Shown here in pieces: positions 36,118-49,400 of a DNA stretch of 64,000 bases. A program made the position numbers and the translations under genes. The notes beneath the pieces were generated by a model. The model saw nothing but the letters and a program-made list of their open reading frames with translations, made no database searches and was not told where the DNA came from. This DNA comes from Saxidomus purpurata (taxonomy: Eukaryota > Mollusca > Bivalvia > Venerida > Veneridae). The DNA is taken from positions 42,446,241 through 42,510,240 of the forward strand of contig JAFMSR010000016.1 of the NCBI GenBank assembly GCA_022818135.1, in the 5' to 3' direction. Within the stretch, counting starts at the first letter, position 1. The number at the start of each line of letters is the position of its first letter.

Positions 36118-36985
36118 TATGCCCCCCCCCCCCCCCCCCGCCACCGCTCCCCCTCCTCACGCATCTGTCACAGCCCTTATTCTCTTGTGCATGGAATTCA
36201 TCAGTGCATTAATCCTTCTCATTGGGATATTGTTCCACTCTTCCAACAATGCTGTCCTTAGTTGGTCGACTGTAGAGGGCGTATTCCTACGCCCCCTTAT
36301 CCTCCTGTCAAGTTCGTCCCACAGATGTTCGATTGGGGACCAATCTGGACTGTACGGCGGCCAGTCGAGTGGGTCAATGTAATGGTTTGCGAAAAAGTCT
36401 TGACAAACTCTGGCAACATGGGGCCGGGCATTATCATGCTGGAAAATTAAGTGACGCTGTGGACAAATGGAACTACAACCGGGCGGAGGATTTCATCCCC
36501 ATATTTTACGACGGTTAAATTCCCGGCTACCACAATCAAAGGTGACTTTATGAGAAATCCATCTCCAGATCATAACCGAGCCACCCCAAAACCTATCTTT
36601 CTAAAGAACGCAACCGTCCGGACGAAAAGGGTGAACCGGGACTCATCGGTGAAAAAGACCCGTCTCCTTTGCCTCATTGGACATCGTCTCGGAGCATGTG
36701 CCGCCAACCAAGCCATACGACGCGCACGTCGTGCGCGAGTGACAGGCAGACCGACGTAAGGACGACGTGCTCGCAGACCAACCTAACGCAATCGAGTCCT
36801 TACAGTTTTGGGGTGAATTTGGCGATTATGATTTTCTACCTTATTATTAGCGGTCGATCGGCAACTCTTCCGGTTTCTCTCAAACGACGGACAAGACGTT
36901 TTATGGTGGAAACATTCACACCAAACTGCATAGCAACCTGTTATTGCCTCTGACCTTGCATTAGCAATGCAATAGCCTGACCCCT
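36118..36985 (-). pseudogene. Tc1-like (IS630-Tc1-mariner) transposase, decayed
   Basis: Read on the minus strand from 36985. An HTH region reads LTEVQRGQAIALL and FGVNVSTIKRLVRRLRETGRV. The first catalytic motif region reads VFFTDESRFTLF (about 36640-36670). IVVAGNLTVVKYGDEILRPVV follows, then the second motif FQHDNARPHVARVCQDF (about 36395-36445). Last is DWPPYSPDWSPIEHLWDELDRR, with the catalytic Glu. Frameshifts and stops separate these. A run of about 20 C near 36122 interrupts the C-terminus. Terminal inverted repeats were not resolved. Confidence 0.85.
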
Positions 36986-38648
36986 CTGAACTTCCGTCAG
37001 CCGTACCAGGATTGCAAAAGCTTCAAATTTAATTTAAAAAGCGGAAAGTGATGTGTATACCTCGAGAGTATCAATTGGTATGACAAGATGTTTTGACGAA
37101 CTTGTCATCATTATTCTACACGTGGCTTTTGCTTTTTACCACTTTCTCCAATTGGCATGGAGAAATACACGGTTGAGTAACTTTAGGTACGGGATTGAGT
37201 ACACAGTGACCAAGATAGTCTTCTGACCGGTTTTCAAAATTTTACGACAAACATTTAAGAAATTGTTACATATATTGTTACCCTGCGTTTCTTTTTCCCT
37301 TCAGTATATTTAAAAATGCAAAATCGCCGAAAAGTGACTACACCTCATTTGTTCTTAACTTTGTGGACTTTTCATATTTTGTGTAATTGCAAACATAAAA
37401 TGTCATTTCTCCAAAATATTGGCTTTAAAAGCTTGTTAAGTGAGTAACTATGCTCATCAATACTATTTAAACACACGTATTAGAGCTTTTAACTTAAATG
37501 TAAAACGTTTGGGTTATTTATTATATTCGGTTTGCACTACTTTAATGGTTTGAATATAACATGAATTTGAAACAAAAAAATTGAATATTATAAGAAGAAA
37601 TAATTGTTAAGTGTTAAGAAACCGATTCATGCTTTTCGACAGTACACCAGACATTTATGGTTTTATATTATAGAAATACTATTAAGTTTTGACGAACTTT
37701 ATGTGATATTGTAGGGCAAAATGAATACACATATTTCAAATAGTGCTCACTCTCTTTATAAACTTTTTGATTGAAATTTTCATCCTCTAGTAGAAGAAAC
37801 AAATGTTAACATTTACTCAGCTAGTAAACATTTTGCTCAGTAAGTAAAAGGCATACATCTACAAAAGCTAAATCTATGAATGAATATTATGGAGGAATAC
37901 AAAAATTAGCGTTTCAATATATTAGAAATCCTGTGTTTCTTTGGTGTAACATTAAAACCTGATTCAAACAAAGTCAATGAGTTTCTAATGTTTTCAATGC
38001 ATCAAAAGATTTTGAATTCTTGAATATTTTATTTACGAATTAGTGCCCTTTTTCTCATTACTCTATTTTGTCTCGGAATTATATTCGGAATTAATCATTA
38101 TCATTAAATCATATATTTTTTTACAATCCGTGAAATTAATACAAATGCACATGGAAAAAATAATGTTTATAAATTGTTTAAATAACTTTGAAAGTAAATA
38201 TGTTAATACTTGCATAGCAATTTTCTATCTTTTGTATTAACTAAACGCTTAGCGACTGAATTTTGGATCTTTTGTTTAGTAAAAATTCAGATTTGAGTTG
38301 CGTTTACTTAATTGTGGTTATCTCTTATGGAGATATATTAAACGACAGTATATTTTTATGTTACTGATGTCTTCACAAAATTTATTGTCAGTGTAATGTG
38401 TACATGGATTGTACTTAACATTTGATCTATGTATGTATTTAGCTAAAGCAAACTTGCTAATTACATTTATAGTGTTTGCCTCATTTATCGGATAAAAAAT
38501 TAAATTGCATAACACAAGTTTTTGTTTAGTTTCATTACAAAGAGTGTACGTTTTAATCGCCTCAATTCACTTTTTCTTATCATTATATCATTTTTATTTC
38601 TATTATTAAGATTATTTATAATGGTAATTAGAAAAATAGAATTACTTA

Positions 38649-38680
<32 letters not shown>

Positions 38681-38740
38681 AAATGAAGTACCTATGGAAT
38701 TCATACTAAAGCACGCAAAAAACTATTATTTCCATAAAGA
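36986..38740. other. AT-rich DNA with an ATT microsatellite
   Basis: No gene recognised. A (ATT)n tract lies at about 38647-38680. Confidence 0.5.
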
Positions 38741-39467
38741 AACAAGAGCTGTCCCTCACAAGTGACGAATACCCCCGAAAGAGGTGCCTCACAGTCTGTG
38801 TCCTCTCCATGTGCTCAATAAATGTGCTATGTAATTTTAAAATCCATCCATGCATGACAGAGTAACCATGCATACAGTATTCCATTACTTTAAACACTTA
38901 GTGTGACCTTGACCTTTGAGGTAGGGACTTGGGTCTTGCACGCGACACATCCGCTTGATGTGCTAGACATGTGTGCCAAGTTATTTTAAAATCCTTCAAA
39001 GCATGATAAAGTTATAGTCCGGACACAAATGTATGTATATATACAGGATTCCATTACCTTTAAACTGTAGGTGTGACCTTGACCTTTGTGGTAGGGATGT
39101 GGGTCTTGCACGCGACACATTGTCTTGATGTGCTAGACATTTGTGCCAAATTATTTTAAAATCCTTCAATGCATGACAAAGTTACAGTCCGGACACGAAT
39201 GTGTGCATATATGCATATATAGAGGAATCCATTACCTTCAAACTCTAAGTGTGACCTTAACCTTTGAGCTAGGGAAAGGGGTCTTGCACACGACACGTTG
39301 TCTTGATGTGCTAGACATGTGTGCCAAGTTATTTTAAAATCCTTCAATGCATGACAGAGTTACAGTCCGGACACGAATTTGTAAGTGGGGACGCACAGAC
39401 GGACGGACGGACGGACGGACAGACGGACGGTGCGATTTTAATATGCCACCCTTTGGGGGCATAAAAA
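38741..39467. mobile_element. Tandem-core bivalve element, ~3-4 x 170-180 bp
   Basis: It starts 'acaagagctgtccctcac' and ends 'atgccaccctttgggggcat'. Core units share 'gtgtgaccttgacctttg' (near 38901, 39071, 39250), 'cgcgacacat', 'gtgctagacat' and 'tccttcaatgcatga'. A (GACG)n microsatellite at about 39398-39430 precedes the right end. It has the same architecture as 34262-35580 but an unrelated core sequence. Confidence 0.8.
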
Positions 39468-40147
39468 ACAACTTTTGAATAAAATATGTAAATACTAGCA
39501 GAAATATTCCATCAAATTTTTAAAAGAAACATACCTGTTTAACGTTCGAAATGCCTACATATCCTTGTTATATGTTCTTGGATAATTATGATGACTCCGA
39601 ACATAATATTAATATATTTGCAGACGAAAGACGAAGTTCTTACATATCATATATAACTTCGTTGATTTCTTAAACATAATATGACCACATAAAACATCAT
39701 ATCTGTATATATTCAATACGCTTCGCTTAGTTTTAAAAAGCCAAACATTTACAGGCAAAAAATTTAATTACCCTTCTAGGATATTTCCGCCGTTTGATTG
39801 GCTAATGATATGTAAACAGAAATTTATGTAAACGGGCAAGCCGGAAATATACACTTTACATACCTTATCATTGTACCCATGCTAAAATGGTTCGATATTT
39901 TAGGGGACGCGATGACGGCTCTGTTTACGTAAATGTTTGGTACGTTTATAAACGGAGCATTGATTGAGAAGAAGATGAGTTTTTGTATGGATTCATAATG
40001 AAAGATAAACATTTTTAGCAATGTATATGAAAATGAAAATTCAATATCCTTTGTGACGTATGCTGTGCCATCACGATAGAACATGGGGTATCCACATAAG
40101 CATGTGAAGGTCTGCTTATGTTCGGCCGTTGAATGAATTTAGAAAAA

Positions 40148-40268
40148 TGTATTGTACTGGTTGTTCTGATTGACGATTGTTAGGTTAATTGCCCGCCTGT
40201 CAAAATGAACGAAAATACGTTCGGAACGAGTGTTTTAACAATCGTGCATCAGAGCAACCAGTACAATA
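40148..40268. repeat. Small fold-back with ~33-bp arms
   Basis: 40148-40181 ('gtattgtactggttg..') pairs with 40235-40268 with a few mismatches, around a ~53-bp loop. It is probably a fold-back MITE. Confidence 0.75.
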
Positions 40269-40314
40269 CACCTATCCTCCGTGAGCACATGCCAATTTTC
40301 TGACATAAACAGGC

Positions 40315-40413
40315 ATGGTTGGTAGTAGGGCTCGAATCCATGACCCTCGATCTATGAGAGGTTACAGTGATTTCAAATCAGCAGCTCTAACCACTAGACC
40401 ACAGAGGCGCTGC
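40315..40413 (-). mobile_element. tRNA-derived SINE head
   Basis: On the minus strand it reads 'ctgtggtctagtggttagag' (A box type), an anticodon-arm-like 'ctgatttgaaatcac', a variable-arm-like stretch, and 'ggattcgagccc' (B box). This resembles a tRNA-Ser-type head. No body or tail was delimited. Confidence 0.55.
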
Positions 40414-41839
40414 TCGTCGTTCTGCAAGACCTAATTTCCTTCATCGTTGCTGACTTCATGCTGTTAAAATAGATTAAATGTATACAAATATGCTATGTTT
40501 GTTTAAACGCTTAAAACTTTGAGAGAGCAAAACTTGTTGTATTATAATGTTCGGTGAATGCTGCTCTCGAAACTGAAGTTCTCGAAAACTTAATGCGTGT
40601 GATAATTTTGGAAGCGCTTTAGTCTCAAAACATTTTGAATACCCACGTAAACAAGAAAACTGTCTTTATCAATTCTATTTATAAATCGTGCAATGATACG
40701 TGACAAGTAAGACCCGTAGTATGTTTTCAAAGTAATTTGTTTTATTACCAATAAAACTATTTTGGTTTTAGGCGGGCCAGTAAATGATATCAAATTTAGT
40801 ATTTCTATCCAGGATGCATTCATTAAGGCGTAACTCAAGATGCAATAAACTGTTAGACTGCTGAATGTAAATTTGGGTGTGTTAAAGTTTTGCTACAAAT
40901 GAAAAAAACATGTTCTTTTCATTTATCGTTAGTTCAACAAGCCATCGTTTTTATCAAACATTGATACGTGCAAAATAATGACTTTATTTATATCATACCT
41001 TCTGTTGCATGAACAAAATATGTAAAATAAGATTAATATTCGCAACATTGGGTTTTCAATACACAAATAAATATATTGTTACATAAAAGAGAAAGAAGGG
41101 GCAGATGACCGAGAATATGTAGATGATCATCCACATTTTCATATGCTTTGTTCTATAGTATATTTACGTTATGTTGATTCCCCATATGTCTAATTTTAAA
41201 AAGCTTTACTGTTAGATTTTCTTTTGTAACTTTAACTAACAGAGACGTATTTTACAAAATGTGATGGTGCTTTGCATTATATACTTAAGACGCATTCTTC
41301 AAGGAACAAATTAGACATTCAATAACTATTGTCTAAATGAATTTAAAAGGTAATGGCTAACTACATTCGATTTGAATATTTATTTAATTCGAAAATATAA
41401 TGGGGATTTGGCTATAGCTGAGCTTTAACATTTATTGAATTATTCCAGATATTGCCCTTTTTGCTTCAGATTCAACCGTAGGTGTAGCAACCATATCAGC
41501 TTGTACTTCAATAACGTACGTTCCTTTTTAAGATAATAACAACTAAGAAAGAAAGCCATTTTGAATTATTATATAAAATACAAAGCACATAGACGCCATT
41601 TCAACAAGTACAGGAAAAAAGTGTCGGCAACCTTTTTCTTACTTTCACCTTTTTGTTTTTTAGCCAAATTGCATCACAAATTTTCTTAAATTTACTTTAG
41701 TGTACGTTAAGATAGCATCAACTTCATTAGTTATTTTTTAATTGAAAGTGATTAATGGGCTAGCATGAAATGGTGAAGGTTTTGACCTCTGCTCGTCGGA
41801 TGGGGATTCTCATGTTTTGTTCAGCAATCACCTTATTTA

Positions 41840-42890
41840 GATTGTTGGCCGCCGCAGGGAGCAGGTCGAGGCGCACTTGCACAATTCAACTTGACCATTG
41901 ACTTGCCACTAACGAACTGAACGAGTTATCCCAAATCGCTCCTTATATTGATCCCGATTTCACCAAGCTTTGATTAGGTAATGGGTACGTAATGCCGGTT
42001 GACAAATTCTTGATGATGGTGGTTAACACGACCTCCTCTTTTTCCAGTCGTCGTCCCCCTCCTCCTCCTGTGAACGGCACTACTCTTAACAATGGCGCTT
42101 TGATGTCTCCAACGAGGTTATATCCGACCAGAACCGAACAAATAATTACATCCGACATTGAGATCCAACCCATACGGAAAAGGATTAGGATCCTGCGGAT
42201 AGATAACAAATGAGTCGCTGGTTTGTGCTCCTAACGTGACAACGAGATTTGGAAAGAAGATGACTCCAATGTGCGCCTCTCAACTTTCCTCATTGAATTG
42301 TACACGTTGCGCCACTATGGGGTATCTGAGGTAAAACACTATTCCATTTTGGTGAAACACGTCTCCCAGGGTATGTTGAATGTCGTGGTCGATTTTGTCC
42401 ATCACGTGAGCGGGTGTCGCATACACTCTGGTTTTGAAGCAGCAATACAAATGTACAATATACTAACTCGCTCGTTTTTGGCATTCGTTGATCACATTTG
42501 CAAACTCTTTGCCTAAACTTGTATCAGTCGTTACGATATCAAAATGCGCTTCCTGATCAATGATGTTTACAATTTGAGAGGGAATCATGAGTTCAACGAG
42601 AGCCATTTTCCACTCTTCTTTATTCAGCTGCATATGTTTCATTAGTTAGGTACGAACATCACTTTGCGTATTGCGCGGCAACAAAGTCATGGAACTGTCA
42701 CTGAGCACGGTGATGCAAAACGAATTTATGATCCCAGCGGCTTGGGGGGTTTCAAACAGTTCAAGCCTGGCGTCGGTAGAATGTAACCCAGAGTTACTTA
42801 ACGACACAAGCAACAATTCTTTGTCCGGCGAATGAAAACTCAGATGAAAAATGGCAACACCAATGATGGCATAAATCACAATAATTTGTG
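41840..42890 (-). pseudogene. Unidentified coding remnant in the IR2 left arm
   Basis: The minus strand from 42879 reads FHLSFHSPDKELLLVSLSNS, RLELFETPQAAGIINSFCIT and SSMTLLPRN, then shifts frame. Further on it reads LGAQTSDSFVIYPQDPNPFP, YGLDLNVGCNYLFGSG and, in the next frame, IKAPLLRVVPFTGGGG and VVLTTIIKNLSTGITYPLPN. The segments look protein-coding and recur in the right arm with mostly conservative changes, but I do not recognise the family. Frame changes show it is no longer translatable as one protein. Confidence 0.4.
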
Positions 42891-43039
42891 AAAAGAAAGT
42901 GATTTGTCGGCTTTCTCGTGTTGTTGGTGGTGGCGGTTGTATTCACATTTGTTGCAATTCCACACTAAGCGTAATAGAAGCCTGAGGCATGCTTTTATAT
43001 AATTAATATATATTTGTTTGGCCAAACGGTTTAGGCATG

Positions 43040-43545
43040 CAAGGTTGTATTTGTAATAACACCAATAATAACTTTTGACCTGGTGACCTAGAGTTTTGGC
43101 CAAACGTGTCCACTAAAAGTCAACCTTAACCAAAAGATTATTAACAATATCACACTCCAACGTTTTTGCAAAATGCGGGTTAATATGGGTGACCTATTTT
43201 TGGATCTAATGTAACCCAGTTTCTAACTTAATTTTCATCCTACGAAAGCCAGTTTTGAACTTGGCACATGGAGCATCAAGAAACACATTTGACAAATTTT
43301 CATGAAGATCATATATAGCCGCTAGTGTGTTCAAAAGGTTTTTCTAATATTTAACCTTTTGACCCAGATTTCGACCGCATGTGATCCAGTTTTGAACTTG
43401 GCCTAGACAACATCAAGACTAACATTCTTACCAGTTTTCATAAAATTTGGCATCTAGTGTGTTTACAAGGAAGGTGTGTATAGTGACACACAGAGACAGA
43501 CAGACGACAACTATCGTCCGATTACAATAACTCACTTTTGAGCAC
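43040..43545. repeat. Dispersed bivalve-type repeat, IR2 left
   Basis: Phrases such as 'tttgacctggtgacctagag', 'ccagttttgaacttggc', 'catcaag.ctaacattcttacc' and 'ttttcataaa' occur twice within it in diverged form. It ends in 'cacacagagacagacagacg'. This wording is common to dispersed repeats of bivalve genomes. No coding capacity. Confidence 0.6.
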
Positions 43546-45194
43546 AGAATCAGCAGAAAGACAACACCCTTTCATATCACAAACATTTTATGACATATAT
43601 ATCATTTCTAAATATATATTTTCAGTAAAATCAAGGACCGATTGTTACGCTTAATAGATCCTCATTCTAAAATTGACATCTTTCCTATGAACAACCAGTC
43701 TGAATGTAGACGAATATACAACTATATCTTTTTTCTTTTCTATTAGGTATAATCGTATTTCAACACATGCAGATATGGTGTTAGTGAAATACTTCTTGTT
43801 TCCTGTTATATACGCATATAAAACATTATACAGAGAAAACAACATGTTCTTATGACAATCTGTACATCGTCTTTGATTTTGTACTTCTCGAATATCTGTT
43901 TGCCAAACTAATAAAAAAAGGTTTACTAATCTGCAGATTCTTTGGTTCTGTTTAAATAACGCAAAGCTTTAGTAACACCATATCGATTACACCAGAACAT
44001 CGATTTGTCCTAGTTAGTTATTCCAAAAGTGGAAAGTTGACACATATGACGTAAATATTTTACAGATTGTCTTTGTTTTAAAGTCATTAAATACTGTTAT
44101 CTAGTGGGTTTTTTTTCCAAATTTACTTTGCTGGATTCTATGCACGCGTGTCATGCAACTAATGAACATTCGTAAAAGTGTAACGATACCAAGTTGTGAT
44201 TAAGTTGATCACATTGCATTACTTAAACCTGATGTTAAAAAATAAGTTAATACATACATTTTCTGTTCTGGTTTTAAGTTAGTCTATACCATATCATATA
44301 ATTTACTTATCCTTTAATCAGTTCCGTTTCTACATATGTTGACCTTCTTAACAATATACTGTACCAGAACATATGCGCGTTTTCCATTCACAGGCGACTC
44401 GATAGCATATCTAAGAGTCAGCGAAACACAGCTTAACATTCTCAATATTTAAAATGATATACAATTTTACATACAGAGACTACATTTGATCGGCCAAAGA
44501 AATGGTCAAAATTGTAATATAGTGCTTACCGACATTTGTTTTTATGTCGTTAATCAATAGAAGTGAGTTAGAACATATAATAAAACACACATTCTGTGAA
44601 TTCGTTCACTTCTTCTACAAAAAAAGCAGCTTGGATATCTTCCTTGTCAATTAAAATTATGGTTTTAAGATGTAGTTACAGCGTACCTAATACCTTCACA
44701 CCGCATTGCTGATAACTTTCTTGGTAAGCAGATCTACTTTAAATTTTCATTTTACAAAATGTAAACGGAACTGCAAAGCCTACCTGTCTATCTGTAAAAC
44801 GTTTGTTTTTGTCAAACTTTGTACAGTATCACAGTTTTAATTGTATTTGGACTAACAGATCAAGCAAGCATAGCCTTATATGCAGTCATAACAATTTAGA
44901 ATATAAAATACAATTATATTTCGAGGGCTAAAAGCGAAACTATACTATCTGCTTCTATTTCTATATACAATGTACACTAAGACTAGTTTTGCGTTGACCA
45001 CTCGATTTGCAGAACTAAACAAATTGGTACACTTGTAACATTCTTTACAATTCAATATACTAGAGTTTTATATATTAAATTGATGATACTTTACAAGTCA
45101 TTTGACCCATTATTTATATGTATTAAGTTTTACACGGAATACCTCATCTTGAAAACAACATGTGTTAACAAAATCGGCATTATATTAAAGCACT

Positions 45195-45541
45195 GTCTTG
45201 TGCTGCTACCGTCGTCTGAGTCTGTGAAGCTCAGCCGGTAGCTGTCGCCGGTACGCGTAGAACTTCCGAACCTTTGCCCTGTTTACATTTTCATCAAAAC
45301 CGCCAATGGATTTATAAGGTCCGCGTTTGGATCGTTGCGGTACAGTACATCAGTGTCCCTGCCTGCCACAATTCTCTTCTGACTCGGAAAAGGGGTCTTC
45401 TACTGGCTCCAGTAGCTTCCATCGTCCGTTGAATAAATGATGTGTCGTCCGTCCTAGGTCATTTTCGAAATACTTTGAAATATTGGCAATGGCAATTTTA
45501 TCTTTAGAGCGTAGGTGTTTTGATAATTTTCTCGTCGGCAT
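45195..45541 (-). other. Possible coding fragment inside the IR2 spacer
   Basis: A 63-codon frame (45350-45541) starts with ATG and reads MPTRKLSKHLRSKDKIAIAN, then GRTTHHLFNGRWKLLEPVED and a Ser/Glu-rich end. After a frame change, NRAKVRKFYAYRRQLPAELH can be read. It is basic and looks coding, but I do not recognise it; it could be an exon or a repeat-borne gene scrap. Confidence 0.3.
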
Positions 45542-45939
45542 TTTCAGTTATATACATGCAGGTTGACGGAGAAGTAGTGTTCAAATAGTAGTTAAAATCT
45601 TAATTAATCGGTGCTGAACGATACGTTTAATGCAACGAAATGATAAACAAGAACTATCTTTAAAAACGATGTTCGACGCAATCTTGAGTATATGAAAGCG
45701 ATTCGTAGCTAGATGTTATAGCGAAATATAGTGTCAAGTAAAAATTTAATGCATTCAGAAGGCGAAAAATGACACAGTAGGAGAAAAAGTAAACCTTTTC
45801 ATGTGCCATTTTGCCTTTTCTCTGTCGCTTAATGACTGTTAGATAAAAACTAAATGAATAAAGGTACATCAAATAGAATGTAATATTCAAAGTCTAAATT
45901 GTTACATTTTATTTGATATTCATAAACTAATTATATTTT

Positions 45940-46439
45940 NNNNNNNNNNNNNNNNNNNNNNNNNNNNNNNNNNNNNNNNNNNNNNNNNNNNNNNNNNNNN
46001 NNNNNNNNNNNNNNNNNNNNNNNNNNNNNNNNNNNNNNNNNNNNNNNNNNNNNNNNNNNNNNNNNNNNNNNNNNNNNNNNNNNNNNNNNNNNNNNNNNNN
46101 NNNNNNNNNNNNNNNNNNNNNNNNNNNNNNNNNNNNNNNNNNNNNNNNNNNNNNNNNNNNNNNNNNNNNNNNNNNNNNNNNNNNNNNNNNNNNNNNNNNN
46201 NNNNNNNNNNNNNNNNNNNNNNNNNNNNNNNNNNNNNNNNNNNNNNNNNNNNNNNNNNNNNNNNNNNNNNNNNNNNNNNNNNNNNNNNNNNNNNNNNNNN
46301 NNNNNNNNNNNNNNNNNNNNNNNNNNNNNNNNNNNNNNNNNNNNNNNNNNNNNNNNNNNNNNNNNNNNNNNNNNNNNNNNNNNNNNNNNNNNNNNNNNNN
46401 NNNNNNNNNNNNNNNNNNNNNNNNNNNNNNNNNNNNNNN
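45940..46439. other. Assembly gap (500 N)
   Basis: Fixed-length gap of unknown true size, within the IR2 spacer. Confidence 0.99.
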
Positions 46440-49400
46440 TGAAATTTGAACCGTATATACAGTTTTACAAAATAATTATTAAATTTACTTTGCCTGACAT
46501 TTCTATGACACGTTTACCCACTTTTTGTCCTTTGAAGCAAGGGTGCCCAAGGATATATGGTCCTCTTATTGTTTATTAACTTATACTTATACTAATTTAT
46601 TCTGGATTTCGAAACAAGCTCTTACAACTTAGATGCAGAGCTCTCGAGAATCTTTCATGATAAAATCAATCTCGAAGACAGAGAAAGAGGCAATGTGGTA
46701 ATATATGTGCCTTGCCTAAGGACACAACCGCCGTGTCACTGGTGAGAACCCGGGACCAAACGATCCTGAGGTGAACGGGCTACCACTGCCCTACATCAGC
46801 TTGTCTTGTTGTTAAATGCGCTAAGATGTTTCATCTGTTGATGTTTAGTAATAAGTTTCTAAATAAACGGCGTCCATGTGGACAGTTTTTAACATCATGC
46901 TCGTAACAAATGTATAAATAAAAATAATATATTCCTTGTAAAATAAATTTACACATGAAAGCAATTATGTACTTCAAATTTTCAATGAATAGTTTGTTAT
47001 TGTTCAATGTTTTAATCGCATATTCAATCTGCAGTTATAAAATGATATCATGAAATCTCGAAAATAAAGGTCAGTCTCACAAATTGGACAATAGAATACT
47101 TCACGAAAATACGCAGTTTTCGGAAATTCTGCATAATTATAACGATAATTATAATTCAGTATTTTCTGTTCTCTGTTTAGTTTTGCAACAGAAAATTTAA
47201 TTTCAAAATTACCATATTTAGAATTTTAAAAAATTACAAATTAAAAGGTAATATTGATTTTCACAGATCAGGAAGACGAAACAGGTCCGTGGGAAAGGTC
47301 AACTTGGGACTTTGTGTTTGACCACTTATCTAATACAGAAGAGGTATGAATTAAAAAAAAATCTCAAAATCTCAAAATCTAAAGAATATCACGTATTTGA
47401 AATTTTACATAGATTTTTTTTCGAGTTCCCGTTTAGTTGAAGCAGAGGGGATTATAGGTTAACCCTCCGTCCATCTGTCTGTTTGTCCATTTGATACTTC
47501 AACTAGTACTGAGGATCATCATACGTTGTAAGTGGAAAGATAAATAAAAATAATATATTCCTTGTAAAATATGTATGTAAATCATGTATTTCTTGAACTA
47601 TGTAAATCATGCATCATTTTACTCACAAAATTGCTGTTGCTATTTCGGCAGAAATGGTAAAACACAACGTATATTCTAACCTTGTCTTAGCTCAAATATT
47701 AAAAGATGGACTTTTTATATAAGAACCTTTCACAGGTTGCAGGTGAGATTCTTTTTCTTGCATACCATATTCTACAAATAATAGCAGAAATAACCTGAAA
47801 CAAATGACTTATCTTTAAGCTTGTAGTAGCATATGAGTTTACGCAATTATTCATAAAAGTAGTTCGTTCTGACGTCATTAAAAGCAAGAGAGTCATCTTA
47901 AACCAGGGTGGTTAGATGAGATTTCCATGCACTGATAAAATCTGCAGACATATCGACTAGGTATGCAAGAACCTTTCGGTGTAGATGACGGGAAGTAAGG
48001 ACATTATATTTATCCGTCCGACTGTCTATTTGAATGTGTGTATCTTTCTCCACTTTCTCCACCTAAAAAACTTACCCCTGTGATACGTATAAAAGCTCTC
48101 AAGCTAAGTTCATGACATTTGGTATGTGGATATTTAGCAATAGGTGGGTTTTGTCCTTTAACTTCGTATGTCTGTCTGTACAGGTGTCATTAGGTTTTAT
48201 GTCTGCTCAAAATCTTCTAAACCCCTAGAAGACAAAACATTGCCTGTTGTACGGAATATTTAATCGTGTAAACTGCCTTTGTATAGTTAAAGTTTGTTAA
48301 AGATTGTATAATGTTAACTGTCTGTCAAAGTCTTTCAAAGAATCGGAACTTATTTGTTTCCGTATAGATTTCTTACTTTATGACATTATTATTATTTATA
48401 ACTTTATGAATTTTCAAAAAAGCTATTGAAGAAGTCTTAAGTTGTTCTTTCGTAATATTGTGTATCTTTCTTGCTGAATGCTGACAGCAGTGTTTTATAA
48501 ACCCGTTGATTCCTCTACTGGTCTTCGTCACATTTTGGGCAGTATAGCTTCCTTTTATCAATGTTAAAAAAGTTGCAGTCACAGTACACTCTTCTTTTTC
48601 GTGTACACATCTCATGTAACTTTGCAGGCTTATCAAAGACCGTGCACTGAATCAACAGAAACTTAGTAAAAAAAAAAAAAAAAACGATAACAAGGTTTTC
48701 TTTTAATTTTCTTTTGATCAAATGCTTGCCAGTGTATACTGGTTATTGTATTTTGTCTAGGAACAGTTACGAAAAAGATAAAAACATTTGAAGTTTTTGA
48801 GCCAAAGTCAAGCTCTACCTTAAGTTAACAAAACCGAATCATTAAAGATCAATTACTAAGACCAAATCGAATTTTCTTTTAAATATGGAATTGTAACGGG
48901 CGTCTTCTCGGAAGTAAAAACTTGACATACTGCATTGAATGTGACAAATATTGTGTTGAATATTTGAGTTTAACAAAAGAATTAATAGATTATATTTTAC
49001 CTTTTAAAAAACGAAAGTCGGTTTTTCAGTTTTACAATGTCTTTGTAATTTTCCAGAAGTCTCCCAGGAAGAAGCTGTAAATAGGTTGTACATGAATAAA
49101 CAAGCCTATTTTGAATAACATTTGAAAGAACTTTACTTCCAATGTTGTGCAACGTATATCTCTGAAAGTTAACAACATGCAATAAAGCGAAAGTAGGACA
49201 AAAAGACCACCCAGGCCAATCTAAGGATAAAAAAACAATATTTACTCGTTTTACTGCAGCTGTATTTCAATTAGAAAGTACTCCACGGCTATTGTTTAGT
49301 TTTAGGAGCCAGCTTCAAACGGTATTTCCTGTTAGAATTCCAGATTTAAAAGAAAATAAGATTTGGTCTTAGTAATGGACCTTTAATTTATAAGCTTAAT

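Larger units (their letters stand above)
40959..45191. repeat. IR2 left arm of a second large inverted duplication
   Basis: Reverse complement of 50254-56270 with more divergence than IR1, including indels and substitutions every few tens of bases. The outer end is 'cattgatacgtg' at 40959; the inner end is 'tatattaaagc' at 45191. It contains an undetermined old coding region (41840-42890), a dispersed bivalve repeat (43060-43540) and AT-rich DNA. Confidence 0.9.

Noticed and set aside
36089..36953. Plus-strand ORFs over the Tc1-like region
   Set aside because: Shadows of the minus-strand transposase, which has all three catalytic motifs.
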